NCBI GenBank assembly: GCA_023212725.1
Contig: JALBYF010000008.1
Span: 186,001-250,000, forward strand
Reading direction: 5' to 3'
From: Tranzscheliella williamsii
Taxonomy: Eukaryota > Basidiomycota > Ustilaginomycetes > Ustilaginales > Ustilaginaceae
DNA: 64,000 nt
In this document: piece after piece, positions 17,942-28,434 of the stretch
Position numbering within the stretch: position 1 is the first letter of the stretch
How the letters are laid out: every line of letters starts with the position of its first letter
Translations under genes and position numbers: made by a program
Notes under the pieces: generated by a model
Told to the model about the DNA's origin: nothing
The model's input: the letters and a program-made list of their open reading frames with translations, nothing else
Database searches by the model: none

Positions 17942-19618
17942 TTAGCTGGTCACCTTGTGCAGAGACTCGGCTGCGCAGACAACACACAGATGGGGCGAGG
18001 GCGGTGCTATAGTCAGCTGAACAGTTCAAAGATCGCAGCCAGACCCCAAGTCGTGGATACTTACCAAGATGCTTGACGTTGTGCTGTAAGAGCAGCGGAT
18101 GTTGAGAAGCGCAAGAGCGAAAAGTCAGCAAGAGCGTTTTGGGATGGAGCGGCCCAGCGGTACCCGATGGCACTTACGTCGGTAATGCCAGCGACCGAAA
18201 TTCGCCCATCCCCAGTAAGGTAGATATGGTGCTCGTTGACGAGCTTAGCCACTTGCTCGGGCGAGACTAGGACGAGCAAGACGAGCGACACAAGGAAAGG
18301 GCAAAAGACACTCAAGCGTATACGTCAGCACACGTTCACCGGTACTGCCGCTAAGCATGTCGAGCATCTACTTACTGCCAAGGTAGGCGAACATTCCGAT
18401 TTGGTTGGCTGCAAAGCGGTCGTGTACGAGGCAGTGTCAGTGTCGAATCATCCAAAGCATGGTCGAGCCTTACGACCAGCCGAGCTTACTGATGTGGTCC
18501 CAGTTTTGCTTGGATCCCAGGTCTTGGACCAAGAGGTTCTTCAGAGTGGAACGCATGCCGTTGATCCGGTCAGCCATGCCCTTGACTTCTCCGAGCCACT
18601 GCTTGTAAAGCGTGGGGTCGGCGAGGATGGTGCCAGCGATCTTGGCCCCGTGCATAGGAGGGTTCGAGTAAAGCGGTCGGACGATGATCTTGAGCTGGCT
18701 GTCCACTCGAGCCTGCTCCTCGGCGTCGGCACAGACCAGAGAGAAGGCGCCGACTCGTTCACCGTATAGTCCCATGTTCTTGGCAAAGGACTGCGAGAGA
18801 GCGACCTGGTGGCCCTGCTCGACAAAGTATCGAAGAGCAAAGGCATCTCGGTCAGTGTCACCGCTGGCGAAGCCCTGGTATGCCATGTCAAAGAAGGGGA
18901 AGTGCTCCTTCTCCTTGACAACGTTGCTGATCTCCTTCCACTGCTCATGCGTAGGGTCCACACCAGTCGGGTTGTGGGCGCAGGCGTGGAGCAGGACAAT
19001 CGACTTGGCAGGCGCAGCCTTGAGATCTTCGATCAGACCCTTGAAGTCGAGACCGACCGTCTTCTTGTCGTAGTAACGGTACTGCTTGACCTCAAGGCCA
19101 GAGTCCCGGAAGATGGGCGTGTGGTTACCCCACGAAGGCGTGGGCAGGTAGATGCTTTTGGAGTCCGGGTAGTGTCGCTGGAGGAAAGCACCGCCGATTC
19201 GAAGAGCGCCCGTGCCCGAGATCGACTGAGTGATGGCAATCCGCTTTTCCTTGATCGGAGCGCTGTCCTTTCCGTAGGCGAGGACGGCGGCATTCTTGGT
19301 GAAGTCGGCGAGACCAGTAATGGGAAGGTACTCCTTGTCACCCTTGGCAGTGATGACGAGCTCCTCAGCCTTTCGCACCGAGGGGAGCACGAAAGGCTTT
19401 CCGTTCTCGTCCCGGTAAGCGCCGACGCCGAGGTTGATCTTTCGAGAGTCCTGGTCTCGCTTGAAAGCCTCGGAGACACCCAGGATCGGGTCGGGCGGGC
19501 CTGCCTTGACCTGAGCCCAGGTGCTTTTGAACAGTCGGGCAGAGGGAAGGACGACGGAGCCAGCTCGGGGGACAGCAGTGGCCCGAGCGGCAGTTCGGAA
19601 AGCAGCCAGAGCAAGCAT
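17942..19618 (-). CDS. AAT1: Mitochondrial aspartate aminotransferase, five exons
   Basis: PLP enzyme that interconverts aspartate + 2-oxoglutarate and oxaloacetate + glutamate, part of the malate-aspartate shuttle. Exons: 19618-18490, 18408-18376, 18266-18178, 18083-18065, 17970-17942, total 432 residues. All donors are GTAAG-type, all acceptors YAG, and every phase fits. The start is the ATG at 19618; the in-frame codon nine bases upstream is TTG. Residues 1-30 are a mitochondrial presequence. The PLP-lysine motif [16 protein letters not shown] is intact, as are HACAHNPTG and the Arg-containing C-terminal GDGRISVAG. The protein ends [10 protein letters not shown]. Four introns fall in the last 170 coding bases, leaving exons of 33, 89, 19 and 29 nt (see findings). 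Confidence 0.95.
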
Positions 19619-20136
19619 CTTGTTCAATACAAGCGTAGAGGGATGGGGAGCGGATAGTTGGATGTACTAATGCAGAAGGAAGGAGAGGCGTGGAACAGAA
19701 GATCTGTGACGTGCTACAACTCGACGCATGCAAGATGGCCTTTGCGGGGGCTGACTGGCTACAGCTGGAAGGAGTCACAGTCCAACTCAACACAGATGCC
19801 TACGTCGTGTAAAGTCGGGAATCTCTGGCCGTCCTTCGCCCCTTTGCCCCTTCGCGCCTTGTACGGTTCCGACCGAACTCTCAGGCCGCTCGACCTAACA
19901 TGCTTCTCATCCGGAAGATCCACACCTTCCAACACGAAGATGCGTTAGCCGGGAATTTTTGACAGAAAATAATCCAATGCTGGTATTTTTCCACACCGCA
20001 CAGCTTTTCGTGGTCTTTGGCTTCTCTCCGCCTCTCGACGATTCACAACCTCACTCTTCCGCAGCGCCGTTTTCGTCGGTGTGTCAGGCTCTCACTCGTG
20101 AGTTTGTCCAGGATCGGGGCCAGCGGGGTTGCCAAA
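19619..20136. promoter_or_regulatory. Divergent promoter region between AAT1 and the SLS1-like gene
   Basis: 518 bases separate the two divergent ATGs, so both promoters must lie here. Both products are predicted mitochondrial, which makes shared control possible. I see no clear factor-binding site. Confidence 0.5.
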
Positions 20137-22566
20137 ATGGTCGGAGGATCGGCGGCCAGGACGTACACAAGAGGTATCCATCGCCTGTCCCCGTTCCTTT
20201 TCACCGGTGAAGCGGGTCCGTCGCGGCTCCCTGCCATCTCCGTGTGTCAGTGCAGCCGCTCGGCAGCATGGCAAGCGTCCTCACACCCTGCTGTACACCC
20301 GGTATCATGCCGGACGCCGCTCCTCCGAAGCTTCTCATCCTCAACCCGGCTTCAAGGCGGAGAGGATCAGGGCGACCATGCCGAGGATAGGAAGGCCAGT
20401 CTGCTCACTGAAGATGCCATTGACGCCGTCCCCACTCTCGAGTACCTCGACACGTTGAAGCCTAAACCAAGAAGGCCGAAAGAAAGATACTCGAAACGCT
20501 CGCTGGTCTCTCCCTTCAGCAAGCCAAAGCAGCACGACAACGTCGACAACAAGGACTGGAACCGGACAAAGGGCCTTATCAATGCCTCCTTCACACGGGA
20601 CCAGCTGTCGGCGTTGGCAAAAGAGGCCAAGATCCCCGGGAGCTACAGCAGAAAGGTCCGAAAGGATGATCTCGTGCGTCGCATCATGGTGCATCGCTTT
20701 GGGATGGAAGACTCCAGAGAAAGGCTGGATCGACTTGAGAGGGAGGAGCGCGACAGGTTGAATGCCTTTATTCCCTTCCAGCCCGCAGAAATATTCCTGC
20801 TCCTCTCAGGCGGCGCAGGCCGGGTGCGCGAGCAGGCCAGTAGGGCACAGGTCGCTATCCTGCCGCATCCGCCAGCAGAAGCGGCGCAGACGGACGGTTC
20901 ACCGGAGCTTGGATTTTGGATACGAGGAGAGGAACAAGGTATATCGCGGATGAAGCGCTGGGCCGAAGACTTCAAGCGAACGCTGCAGAGGAAAAAGGAT
21001 GAGCTGACCCTCTTCGACGCTTTGGGCGAAGCAGACCACCAAGCTGGGGCGCACGCCGAGGCCAGCGCTGCAGGCTATCTCCCGCCGGAGCTCACTCAGC
21101 TTGTCTCTCGCTTATCAAAGTGCTTTGTTGAAGTCGGGTCCATCACCGACGGCAAGCTGTCCATGTCTCTTACCTACCTGGAAGAAGGGGATGCGCATCG
21201 AGCCGTATTGATGATGCGACAATTCCTGTCCGACTTTGCGCAGTCCAACGAGCGAGTGGGCGCGGTCGCTTACGCAGACAACGCCGAGACGCTGCGTCAG
21301 TATGCCATGTTGCCCTTTGTGCCGAACGAGCCGCAGTCGTGGCTTGACCAGGCGGACGACACGCTGATGGGATCGAACTCGGACATCTCGTTCCGCGTCG
21401 CTCACGTGCCCGACCAGGATACGTTCTCGATGTCGACGAGTACACGCCTGCCGCAGATGAAGCTGGCCGGCTGGGACAAGCACGGCGAGACGCCGTTTAC
21501 CGAGCCTTTTGCGCGGCTCTTTGAGCCTGCGTGTGCGCGCCTTGGCGGCGGCGCTGGCGTAGTTGGCGCTGACCACGTTGCGACTCTGGGGCATGTCCTC
21601 TTCCACAGCAGCCCGGCGAGCCTGTCGGACGACAAGCTGAGCGAGGAGGAGGTGCTGCAGCGGCTGCAAGACCCGCTGGAGGCCCCGCGTGCCGGCGTCT
21701 GGCCGGTGGAGCACGTTGTTGGCTGGGCCGCCGACTTCCGGCGACGGTGGGGCCGGGAGGCTGCGCGCTTTGTCCCCACGACCTTCTTCCGCCCGCAGAA
21801 GGATGTGGCGGTCCAGATCTGGCTGGAGCGCCAGGGCTGGGTTCCCAGCGACGGGGCGGCGAACGGCATGCAAGAGGAGCTCACTCTGCTCTACCAGCGC
21901 GTGGACGCCAAGCCGGGCACAGCCGCCAAGCTTGAGGTCTCTCTTCGGCGTCACTCGCGCGAGAACGCAGCCGTGTCCTGGACCATCGAGCGTGCTCGGT
22001 GGACGGCCAAGGCAGAGGCGGACATGATGGTCCCGGAACGGTCGGTCGACGTCCGGCTCAGCACGCAGGCACACCGTCCCGTCTCCGAGGAGGTCCGAGC
22101 CGAGCTAGCCGCTGTTCTTGGCGACTCCATGGATGCGATGGGCAAGGGAGCTGGCGAGGCGGAGGCGGAGCTGCTCGACGACGCCAACGCCGACGACACG
22201 GACGCGGCCGGAGCGGCGTCGAGCGCGCGCGACGCAGCGCCGCCTTCCGTGCTCCGCCTCGACGGCGTCGGCGAGCTGGCGCTGGAAAGCGTCCAGCGCG
22301 CGCTGGTGCAGACGTTCCACCAGCGTGCCTCCCCCGGGCACGCCGCACAGGCTCCTCTCCTCTCCGACACGCCCGACTCGAACCCCCCCGACGCGCCCGC
22401 CCCGAGACTCGTGCGGACCATCGTACAGGACCCGCTCACCCATGCGCCGCGCGAGTCGCTCAGCCTCCTCTGGCCCACCCGCCCCAGCGACCCCGCCCCC
22501 GCCTGGCCCTCCGCCGTTCCCCTCCTCTCCGCCCTCCTCGACAAGCACGACGTGACAATGCGCTGA
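20137..22566 (+). CDS. SLS1: Sls1-like mitochondrial inner-membrane regulator (tentative)
   Basis: An 809-residue frame from ATG 20137, which sits in a good context (GCCAAAATGG). The open frame extends further upstream but only to a TTG. Residues 1-60 are Arg/Ser-rich without acidic residues, a mitochondrial presequence. A helical segment at about 135-180 (FTRDQLSALAKEAKIPGS...KDDLVRRIMVHRFG) matches the start of the fungal Sls1 / mitochondrial inner-membrane-bound regulator family, which couples mitochondrial transcription and translation in yeast. The rest is weakly conserved and cannot be assigned by eye. The 3' third is very GC-rich with C runs (22340-22560). It converges with ATM1, 127 bases between stop codons. 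Confidence 0.6.
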   Translation: MVGGSAARTYTRGIHRLSPFLFTGEAGPSRLPAISVCQCSRSAAWQASSHPAVHPVSCRTPLLRSFSSSTRLQGGEDQGDHAEDRKASLLTEDAIDAVPTLEYLDTLKPKPRRPKERYSKRSLVSPFSKPKQHDNVDNKDWNRTKGLINASFTRDQLSALAKEAKIPGSYSRKVRKDDLVRRIMVHRFGMEDSRERLDRLEREERDRLNAFIPFQPAEIFLLLSGGAGRVREQASRAQVAILPHPPAEAAQTDGSPELGFWIRGEEQGISRMKRWAEDFKRTLQRKKDELTLFDALGEADHQAGAHAEASAAGYLPPELTQLVSRLSKCFVEVGSITDGKLSMSLTYLEEGDAHRAVLMMRQFLSDFAQSNERVGAVAYADNAETLRQYAMLPFVPNEPQSWLDQADDTLMGSNSDISFRVAHVPDQDTFSMSTSTRLPQMKLAGWDKHGETPFTEPFARLFEPACARLGGGAGVVGADHVATLGHVLFHSSPASLSDDKLSEEEVLQRLQDPLEAPRAGVWPVEHVVGWAADFRRRWGREAARFVPTTFFRPQKDVAVQIWLERQGWVPSDGAANGMQEELTLLYQRVDAKPGTAAKLEVSLRRHSRENAAVSWTIERARWTAKAEADMMVPERSVDVRLSTQAHRPVSEEVRAELAAVLGDSMDAMGKGAGEAEAELLDDANADDTDAAGAASSARDAAPPSVLRLDGVGELALESVQRALVQTFHQRASPGHAAQAPLLSDTPDSNPPDAPAPRLVRTIVQDPLTHAPRESLSLLWPTRPSDPAPAWPSAVPLLSALLDKHDVTMR

Positions 22567-22693
22567 GCCGCAAAGCCCCACCCTGTACCACTAGGTATCA
22601 TTATCCACCACACAGCATCTCCGTGCACTCTGTCGTTGTTCGGCTGATATTCTGCGGCGACGCGGAAACAGGTCTGCCGCTCGCGCCGCGTGG

Positions 22694-25050
22694 CTACTGC
22701 GGGGTCGGCCGGGGCGGCGCGCCGGGGAGGTCGGCGAGGTTCTCATGCGCGCCGGCGCCGTGGCCGATGCCGACGGTGGACTGCGCCTGCCAGAGGTCCC
22801 AGTAGAGGCCGTGGTCGCCGAGGAGCTGGTCGTGGGTGCCCTGCTCGGCGACGGCGCCGCCCTGGAGGACAATGATAAAGTCCGAGTCCGAGATGGTCCT
22901 GAGGCGGTGTGCCACTGCGCGCCAAGTCGGATGTCAGCACTACGTCCCAGCGCACGCCAAGACAGCGCGGTCTACTCACCAAAGATGGCCGTCCGCTTCT
23001 GGTCGAGCAGCGTGGCATGGATGTTGCGCATCAGCTCGGTCTCGGTGTACGAGTCGAGCGCCGAGGTGGCCTCGTCGAAGAAGAGAATGCTCGGGTTCTT
23101 GAGCAGCAGCCGCGCCACCGCTAGCCGCTGCTTCTCCCCGCCCGAGATCATCAGCCCGCGCTCGCCCACCTTGGTCTCATACCCCTCCGGCAAGTTCCTC
23201 ACAATCTGGTCGACGCGCGCCGCCTGCGCCGCCTTCTCCACGTCCGCGTCGCTCGCGTCGAGCCGGCCGTAGCGGATGTTGTGTCGGATGTTGTCGTTGA
23301 ACAGCGGCGTGTCCTGCGGCACCACTCCAATATGCTTCCGCAGCGACTCGAGCGAGACCTGGGTGATGTCCTGCCCGTCAATGTAGATCTTGCCCGACTG
23401 CGGCTCGTAGAACCGGAAGAGGAGCCGGAAGATGGTGCTCTTGCCGCACCCGGAAGGCCCGACAAAGGCGGTCTTCTGACCGGCGGGCACGGTGAACGAG
23501 ATGTTCCTGAAGATCGGCCGGTCGGGGTGGTAGCCAAAGGTGACGTTCTCGAAGCGGATCTCGCCGCCAGTCACCTTGAGCGGAGGCGCGTCGGGATTGT
23601 CCTTTACAGCCACGTTGACGTTTTCGAGGTTGAACATGGTCTCCATGTCGACCAAGCTCTGGCGCAGCTCGCGATAGACAGTACCCAAGAAGTTCAAGGG
23701 CAGGGAAAGCTGGAAGACGAGCTGATTGACCAGGACCAGGTCGCCGACGGTCATGGTGCCGTTGACGACCCCCTGGGCGGCGAGGAACATCATCACCGTT
23801 AGACTCGTGCTGAAAATGGCGTTTTGGCCCGTATTCAAGGCTGCTAACGAGGTGCCCACCTTGACGGAAGACTTTTCGTAGTCGCCGAGGGCGGCGTCGT
23901 ACTTTGCGATCTCGTACTTTTCGTTGTTGAAGTACTTGACCGCCTCGTAGTTGAGCAGGCTGTCTACCGAGGTGGTGGCAGCACGGTTGTCGGCCGCATT
24001 CGCTTCCTTGCGGAAGGTAGTACGCCAGCTGGTTGTGCGTATCGTGAACCATGCATAGGCGGCCATGGTGACGGCGGTAACCGCGGCGAAGCTCGGCCCA
24101 CACTTGTAGGCAAGGATGCCACATACCATCGAGATCTCGAGGGCAGTTGGGACAATGTGGAATACGATGCTCGTCAGAAGAAAGGAGATGCCTTTGGTGC
24201 CTCTGTCGATGGCGCGCGTCAGGCCGCCGGTCTGTCTAGTAAGATGCCAGCCCAAATCGAGCGCCAGCAGATGGGTAAAGACGGATTTGGCGACTCTGCG
24301 GATCGAGCGCTGCGCCACGTTGGCAAAGACGGCGTTGCGGAGCTCCGAGAAGGCTGCGCTTCCCACCCGCGCCAAACCATAGCCCAAAACTGCGCTCCCA
24401 GCAACGACCCAGACGGTGTTTGGATTGGACATGTCGAGCGGCACCTGTGCCACGTCGTTGAGCTTGTCGACGATCGCCTTGAAGAAGAATGGGACCTGTA
24501 CGTTGAGCAGCTTTCCACCAACCAAGAGCGCCAGGGCAATCACGACACGCTGCTTGGTGCCAATGTCGCCTTTTGGCCAGACATAGCGAAGGAGCTTTTT
24601 GATGATGGCCCAGTCTACGAGGCGTTGCTCTTTATCCGTCTTGTGCCTTGCGTTGAGATTCAGAGGGTCGTCTCCATCAGCTTGCTTTGAGACGGCGGAC
24701 TGCTGTGTGGGAGACTTAGCTGCTGCTGTGCTGGCAGTCGCTGATGCCTGAGTGGCACCTGCCTGCGATGCTAAGCGGGGCTTGTCGGAGGGCTCTGCAG
24801 CGTTGCTATCTGCTGCCATGTGTCTGTATTGACGGACCTGGCGAGGCAAGGTGGATAGAGAGACATTGTGCTTGGCAGAGACAAGGGCAAAGTTCGAGTT
24901 GAAGAAGTGAGACACTGCCTTGTTTGCACATGGCGGCGTGGAGGAGAAGCGGCGAAGCGAGCTCGTCCCGCACCGATGTCGGATCGTGGCGGATGATGCC
25001 AAGGGCCGGCTTGCCGAGGACGAGTGCAGCCTGGCGAGAGCAACGTTCAT
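22694..25050 (-). CDS. ATM1: Mitochondrial ABC half-transporter Atm1, two exons
   Basis: Inner-membrane exporter of a glutathione-linked sulfur species from the matrix, needed for cytosolic Fe-S protein assembly. Exon 1 is 25050-22980 and exon 2 is 22914-22694, with a 65-bp intron (GTGAGT to GCGCAG); 763 residues. A Ser/Arg-rich presequence and hydrophilic N-terminal region (1-150) precede a six-helix transmembrane domain (about 165-450). The nucleotide-binding domain has Walker [10 protein letters not shown] (about 531-539), Q-loop [11 protein letters not shown], signature ISGGEKQR (about 635) and Walker [13 protein letters not shown] (about 655). The switch-histidine motif VAHRL lies just after the intron. 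Retaining the intron stops translation within three codons and removes that histidine. Length and order match yeast Atm1 and human ABCB7. Confidence 0.95.
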
Positions 25051-26381
25051 GGTGAGAAACGCCTGCCCTGTTCGTGCATGAGGCGACTGCAGCGTGGCAG
25101 GAGCGGCAGGACAATGAAGCGGCGGGATGGTGTTGAGGCGAAGAAGGGATCTGCTGCAAGCCTGCTAGAGTGGTAATGAGGCCTTCTTGATCCAAAGGGT
25201 CGCCCGTTGGCCGGAACCCGGAAGGGACCGTGCTGTTGGCGTGATGCGGTGTTAAGATGTCATCACAGCGAGAGGGGCGATGCTGATGTGGAGCGGAAGC
25301 GATACAGAAGAGCTCCTTTATGTTAGATTTGAGACGTGGGCGATAACCGGTCAGGTCGCTTTCCTCGCTTTTCTCGCTTTCCTGCCAGCGGTGTTGTATC
25401 TCAGCACGATCTTGCACGCCAGGCCTTGCATTACATGTCAATAGATGGCATCAACCAGGAGGATGTAGCTGAGGAGATAGAGTACTGCTTCATCCTCCAA
25501 GTAGCCTGTTGTTGCCCACACAGGTGGCCGGGTGAAGACACGCTGGGGTTGTCGTTGCTTTACAGAGATGAACTTGAGGTGGACGTGCCCAAGAGATAAA
25601 CGCCGGGATCAACAACCGCGATCTGTGAAATGATTGTGAATTGCCCACTTACTACTTTAAGCAAGCCAGCTGAATCTAACAGGACGATGGGACCCCGGAC
25701 GAGTCGAGCGATGACGGTCTAGATGGTGGCGTCGCCCAAGCCGTGAGCTGAGCGGCGTAGTCTATCGTATCGAGCCGCGTCTGCTGTTGCGTGCGCTGCT
25801 ACTTTCGAACGGCAGGTCAATTAAACGCGGCGACTTTGGACAATACCGATAAGCATACCACAGCGCCCGCATGGTTGCGGTGCCGTTGAACATGCATCGG
25901 CGATTACGAAAACTGCGCTGTAGTATCGAATTCCGAAAACTCATTGCCGGATGGCTGCCGAGTGCTAATGATCAACACAACTATCTGCGTCGGAGTTTAG
26001 CGAACTTCGGCGAATCCGCAACGAGACTCGACGGCATCGCGATGCCCGAGGCGTAAAAGAGCAGCTTGCCTTTTTTACTAGCTCTACTAGCTGGTCAGTG
26101 ATTAGGATCTGCGAGGAGATACGGGTGCTGAGGTGAGGAGCGGACGCTTAGCCAAAACAGTGTCCGCGACGATACGTGAGAGCAAGAAGTGGGATGTTCG
26201 AGGTGCATGCGAGCTGCGAGACCAAGGACACACACTCAGTACTCACGACTGTGCATTTGTCTGCCGTTGCTGGATGTATTTTCCGTTTTCAGTTCGGCTT
26301 GGCTCGGCGCGGCGGTCGCGCTGATATGCCTTGCGTGTTGCCAAGAAGGAACCGCTGAATGCCGAGAGACGCTCGCAGCTA

Positions 26382-26405
26382 GCTAGGATACGCGCTAGGA
26401 TACGC
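26382..26405. repeat. Perfect 12-bp tandem duplication
   Basis: GCTAGGATACGC occurs twice in direct succession (26382-26393 and 26394-26405), about 690 bases upstream of the hydrolase ATG. Confidence 0.85.
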
Positions 26406-26872
26406 ACGCGGGGGTGTGCGATTGTGATTGGGGCCACCTGCAGCTTGCATGCAACGTCAGCATCTTTCCATCGTGAGCCGGCATGCGTCCATGTGCACCA
26501 TCGGGCTATCCTGGCCCTCACTCCACAGCCTGACAGCAATGCGCACAGCGGCCTTCCGCACTCCGCCTGGGCAGCGTGGACGATACGGAGCTTCCGGCCC
26601 TGACCGTTCTCTTGCCGTAAATGCACCTTCACATTCGTCCCCTGACTGTCGCAGAATCTTGGCTTCTGTCGTGTTTTCGCGCTACACTTGCACGTCCTTT
26701 GCAACGTCACTACCACTGGTAGCATCACTCCCGTCTCCTTCTGGCCTTCCCCGGCTCCCAAAGATCGACTACCACGCGAGCAGCTTCGATGGCTCTGCTC
26801 CTCCCGCCCCACTCTTCGGCTTCTACCTTCGCCAATGCTGGTCTGCGTCTACCTGCGCCGTGAACTGAGCGG

Positions 26873-26926
26873 ACACCGTATAGACTGTCAACACCGTATA
26901 GACTGTTGACACCATATAGACTGTCT
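26873..26926. repeat. 18-bp unit repeated three times upstream of the hydrolase gene
   Basis: Copies at 26873-26890, 26891-26908 and 26909-26926 share ACACCGTATAGACTGT with one change (CCG to CCA) in the third copy and variation in the last two bases. The array ends 167 bases before ATG 27094, inside the likely promoter, so each copy may carry a binding site. Confidence 0.9.
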
Positions 26927-27093
26927 CTACCCGTTCTTGTTCTCGACGCTTTTATAGATCAGCCTCGCCTGGCAAGAGACTGCACTACTCGCCTGCAGCG
27001 CAACACCCTAGGAGCGAATCGGTCCTTTTGGCTATTTTTCCACCACGTCCGCTATCGGCCTATTCCGCACTTTCCGCGTCCGTGTCTGACAAG

Positions 27094-28434
27094 ATGCGCT
27101 CGCTAGACTTGTTTCTATCGTTGCTCCTCCTAGCGACACTGCCCTGCGCGATGGCGTGGGACTGGTTGCCCGCTACCGACAACAACCGAACCTTAGTAAC
27201 CAATTTCACAGTCATGGCCAAACCGCCATCAGCAAGTTCTGGCCATCAACTCTCTGCTGCGCAGCTGCAAGGTCTCAACTCGTCCGAGTTCCCTCTCTAC
27301 AACTATATCACCACCGGATACAGGCCGGAAAAGGCGCAGAGAGCTGTGATCATGCTGCACGGTCTCGGCCGAGATGCGTGGTCGTACTTTGATCAGACCC
27401 ACGAAGCGCTGCTTTCGGCGGCTTCGCGCAGGTCGAAAACGACGCGCCAAGCTCGTCTCAAGGCCGACGAGGTGGTCATCATGGCGCCCATCTTTCTCAA
27501 CACCGAAGATGCCGGGTGCTATCCGGTGGATGCCAACCAGCAACCCACCTCCAACACGCTCGTCTGGGACGATGCCAACTGGGCTCAGGGTGCCGACTCG
27601 ATCTACCCGGCCACCATCTATGATTCTGACGGAAAGCCCTTCGCGTCGCCTGGCGTCTCTTCTTTCGAAGCGCTGGATGGCGTCATCGCATGGTTCTCGG
27701 ACAAGGATCGTTTCCCGGTGATCAACACCATTATCGTGGCAGGACACAGCCTCGGCGGACAGATGGCGCAGCGCTACGCGTTGATTGGTGCCGTCCCCTC
27801 CAGCACTGTGCCGGTGCATTTCGTCATTGCGAATCCGGGCTCGTTCGCCTATCTGAACGAAGAGAGGCCCAGGTCGTACGACGATTGTCCAGACACGTAC
27901 AACAACTGGAAGTACGGGCTGAGCGCATACTCGCAGTCCTACCTCTCCGACTTTATCGCCGACTCGCTGAACACTACCAACGATGTGGAGAGCATCGTGC
28001 AGAGGTACCGACGGCGCATCGTCTCGTATCTCTTCGGTCTGGCCGACCACGGCGCCGGCGATACCCGGTGCGAGGCGCTGGCGCAGGGGACTACCCACCT
28101 CGGCCGCGGGCGCAACTTTGTCGAGCATCTTACCAGCATGGACGGCGGCTTTCCGAGCGCGCACAGCGTCAACTACATTGTCAATGTCTCGCACGACGGT
28201 CTCGGCATGTTCGAGAGCCAGCCCGGCCTGGAACGGCTCTTTTACATCAACCTCAACGGCACAGAGTCGCCCACCGCCGTTGGCGACGACGACCAGAGCG
28301 CTTCGCAGTGGGCCATGGCGAATCACGCCTCCTGGTCCTCGCCCGCCTCCTTTGCCTTTCCCCCTTCCGCGCTCCATGCGCTCGCCCTTCTGGTAGCCGT
28401 CCAGCTCTGCTTTATCTCCAGCACCTCCCTGTAA
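27094..28434 (+). CDS. Secreted, probably GPI-anchored alpha/beta hydrolase
   Basis: A 446-residue protein starting at ATG 27094; the open frame upstream reaches only a TTG. Residues 1-21 (RSLDLFLSLLLLATLPCAMA) are a classical signal peptide. LHGLGRDAW is an oxyanion-hole-type HG motif. GHSLGGQ (about residue 220) is the nucleophile elbow with the catalytic Ser. VSHDGLGMF near the C-terminus probably holds the catalytic His. N-glycosylation sequons (NRT, NFT, NTT, NVS, NGT) suit a secreted protein. The end is a Ser-rich stretch followed by a hydrophobic tail (ALHALALLVAVQLCFI) with no charged residues, typical of a GPI-attachment signal. The substrate is unknown; a cell-surface esterase or lipase-like role is inferred. 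It stands alone with a repeat-bearing promoter. Confidence 0.85.
   Translation: MRSLDLFLSLLLLATLPCAMAWDWLPATDNNRTLVTNFTVMAKPPSASSGHQLSAAQLQGLNSSEFPLYNYITTGYRPEKAQRAVIMLHGLGRDAWSYFDQTHEALLSAASRRSKTTRQARLKADEVVIMAPIFLNTEDAGCYPVDANQQPTSNTLVWDDANWAQGADSIYPATIYDSDGKPFASPGVSSFEALDGVIAWFSDKDRFPVINTIIVAGHSLGGQMAQRYALIGAVPSSTVPVHFVIANPGSFAYLNEERPRSYDDCPDTYNNWKYGLSAYSQSYLSDFIADSLNTTNDVESIVQRYRRRIVSYLFGLADHGAGDTRCEALAQGTTHLGRGRNFVEHLTSMDGGFPSAHSVNYIVNVSHDGLGMFESQPGLERLFYINLNGTESPTAVGDDDQSASQWAMANHASWSSPASFAFPPSALHALALLVAVQLCFISSTSL

Larger units (their letters stand above)
25051..27093. promoter_or_regulatory. Long divergent intergenic region between ATM1 and the GPI hydrolase
   Basis: About 2 kb, the longest gap in the window. 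No open frame here resembles a protein. It contains a perfect 12-bp tandem repeat (26382-26405) and an 18-bp triple repeat (26873-26926). It must contain both promoters. Confidence 0.5.

Noticed and set aside
17942..18490. Hidden peroxisomal targeting by alternative splicing or stop read-through
   Set aside because: Fungal enzymes can gain a PTS1 this way, so I read the retained-intron ends of AAT1, ATM1, POL4, MTAP and the LEA-like gene. None ends in an SKL-type tripeptide, and I saw no TGA-CTA read-through context at the stop codons.
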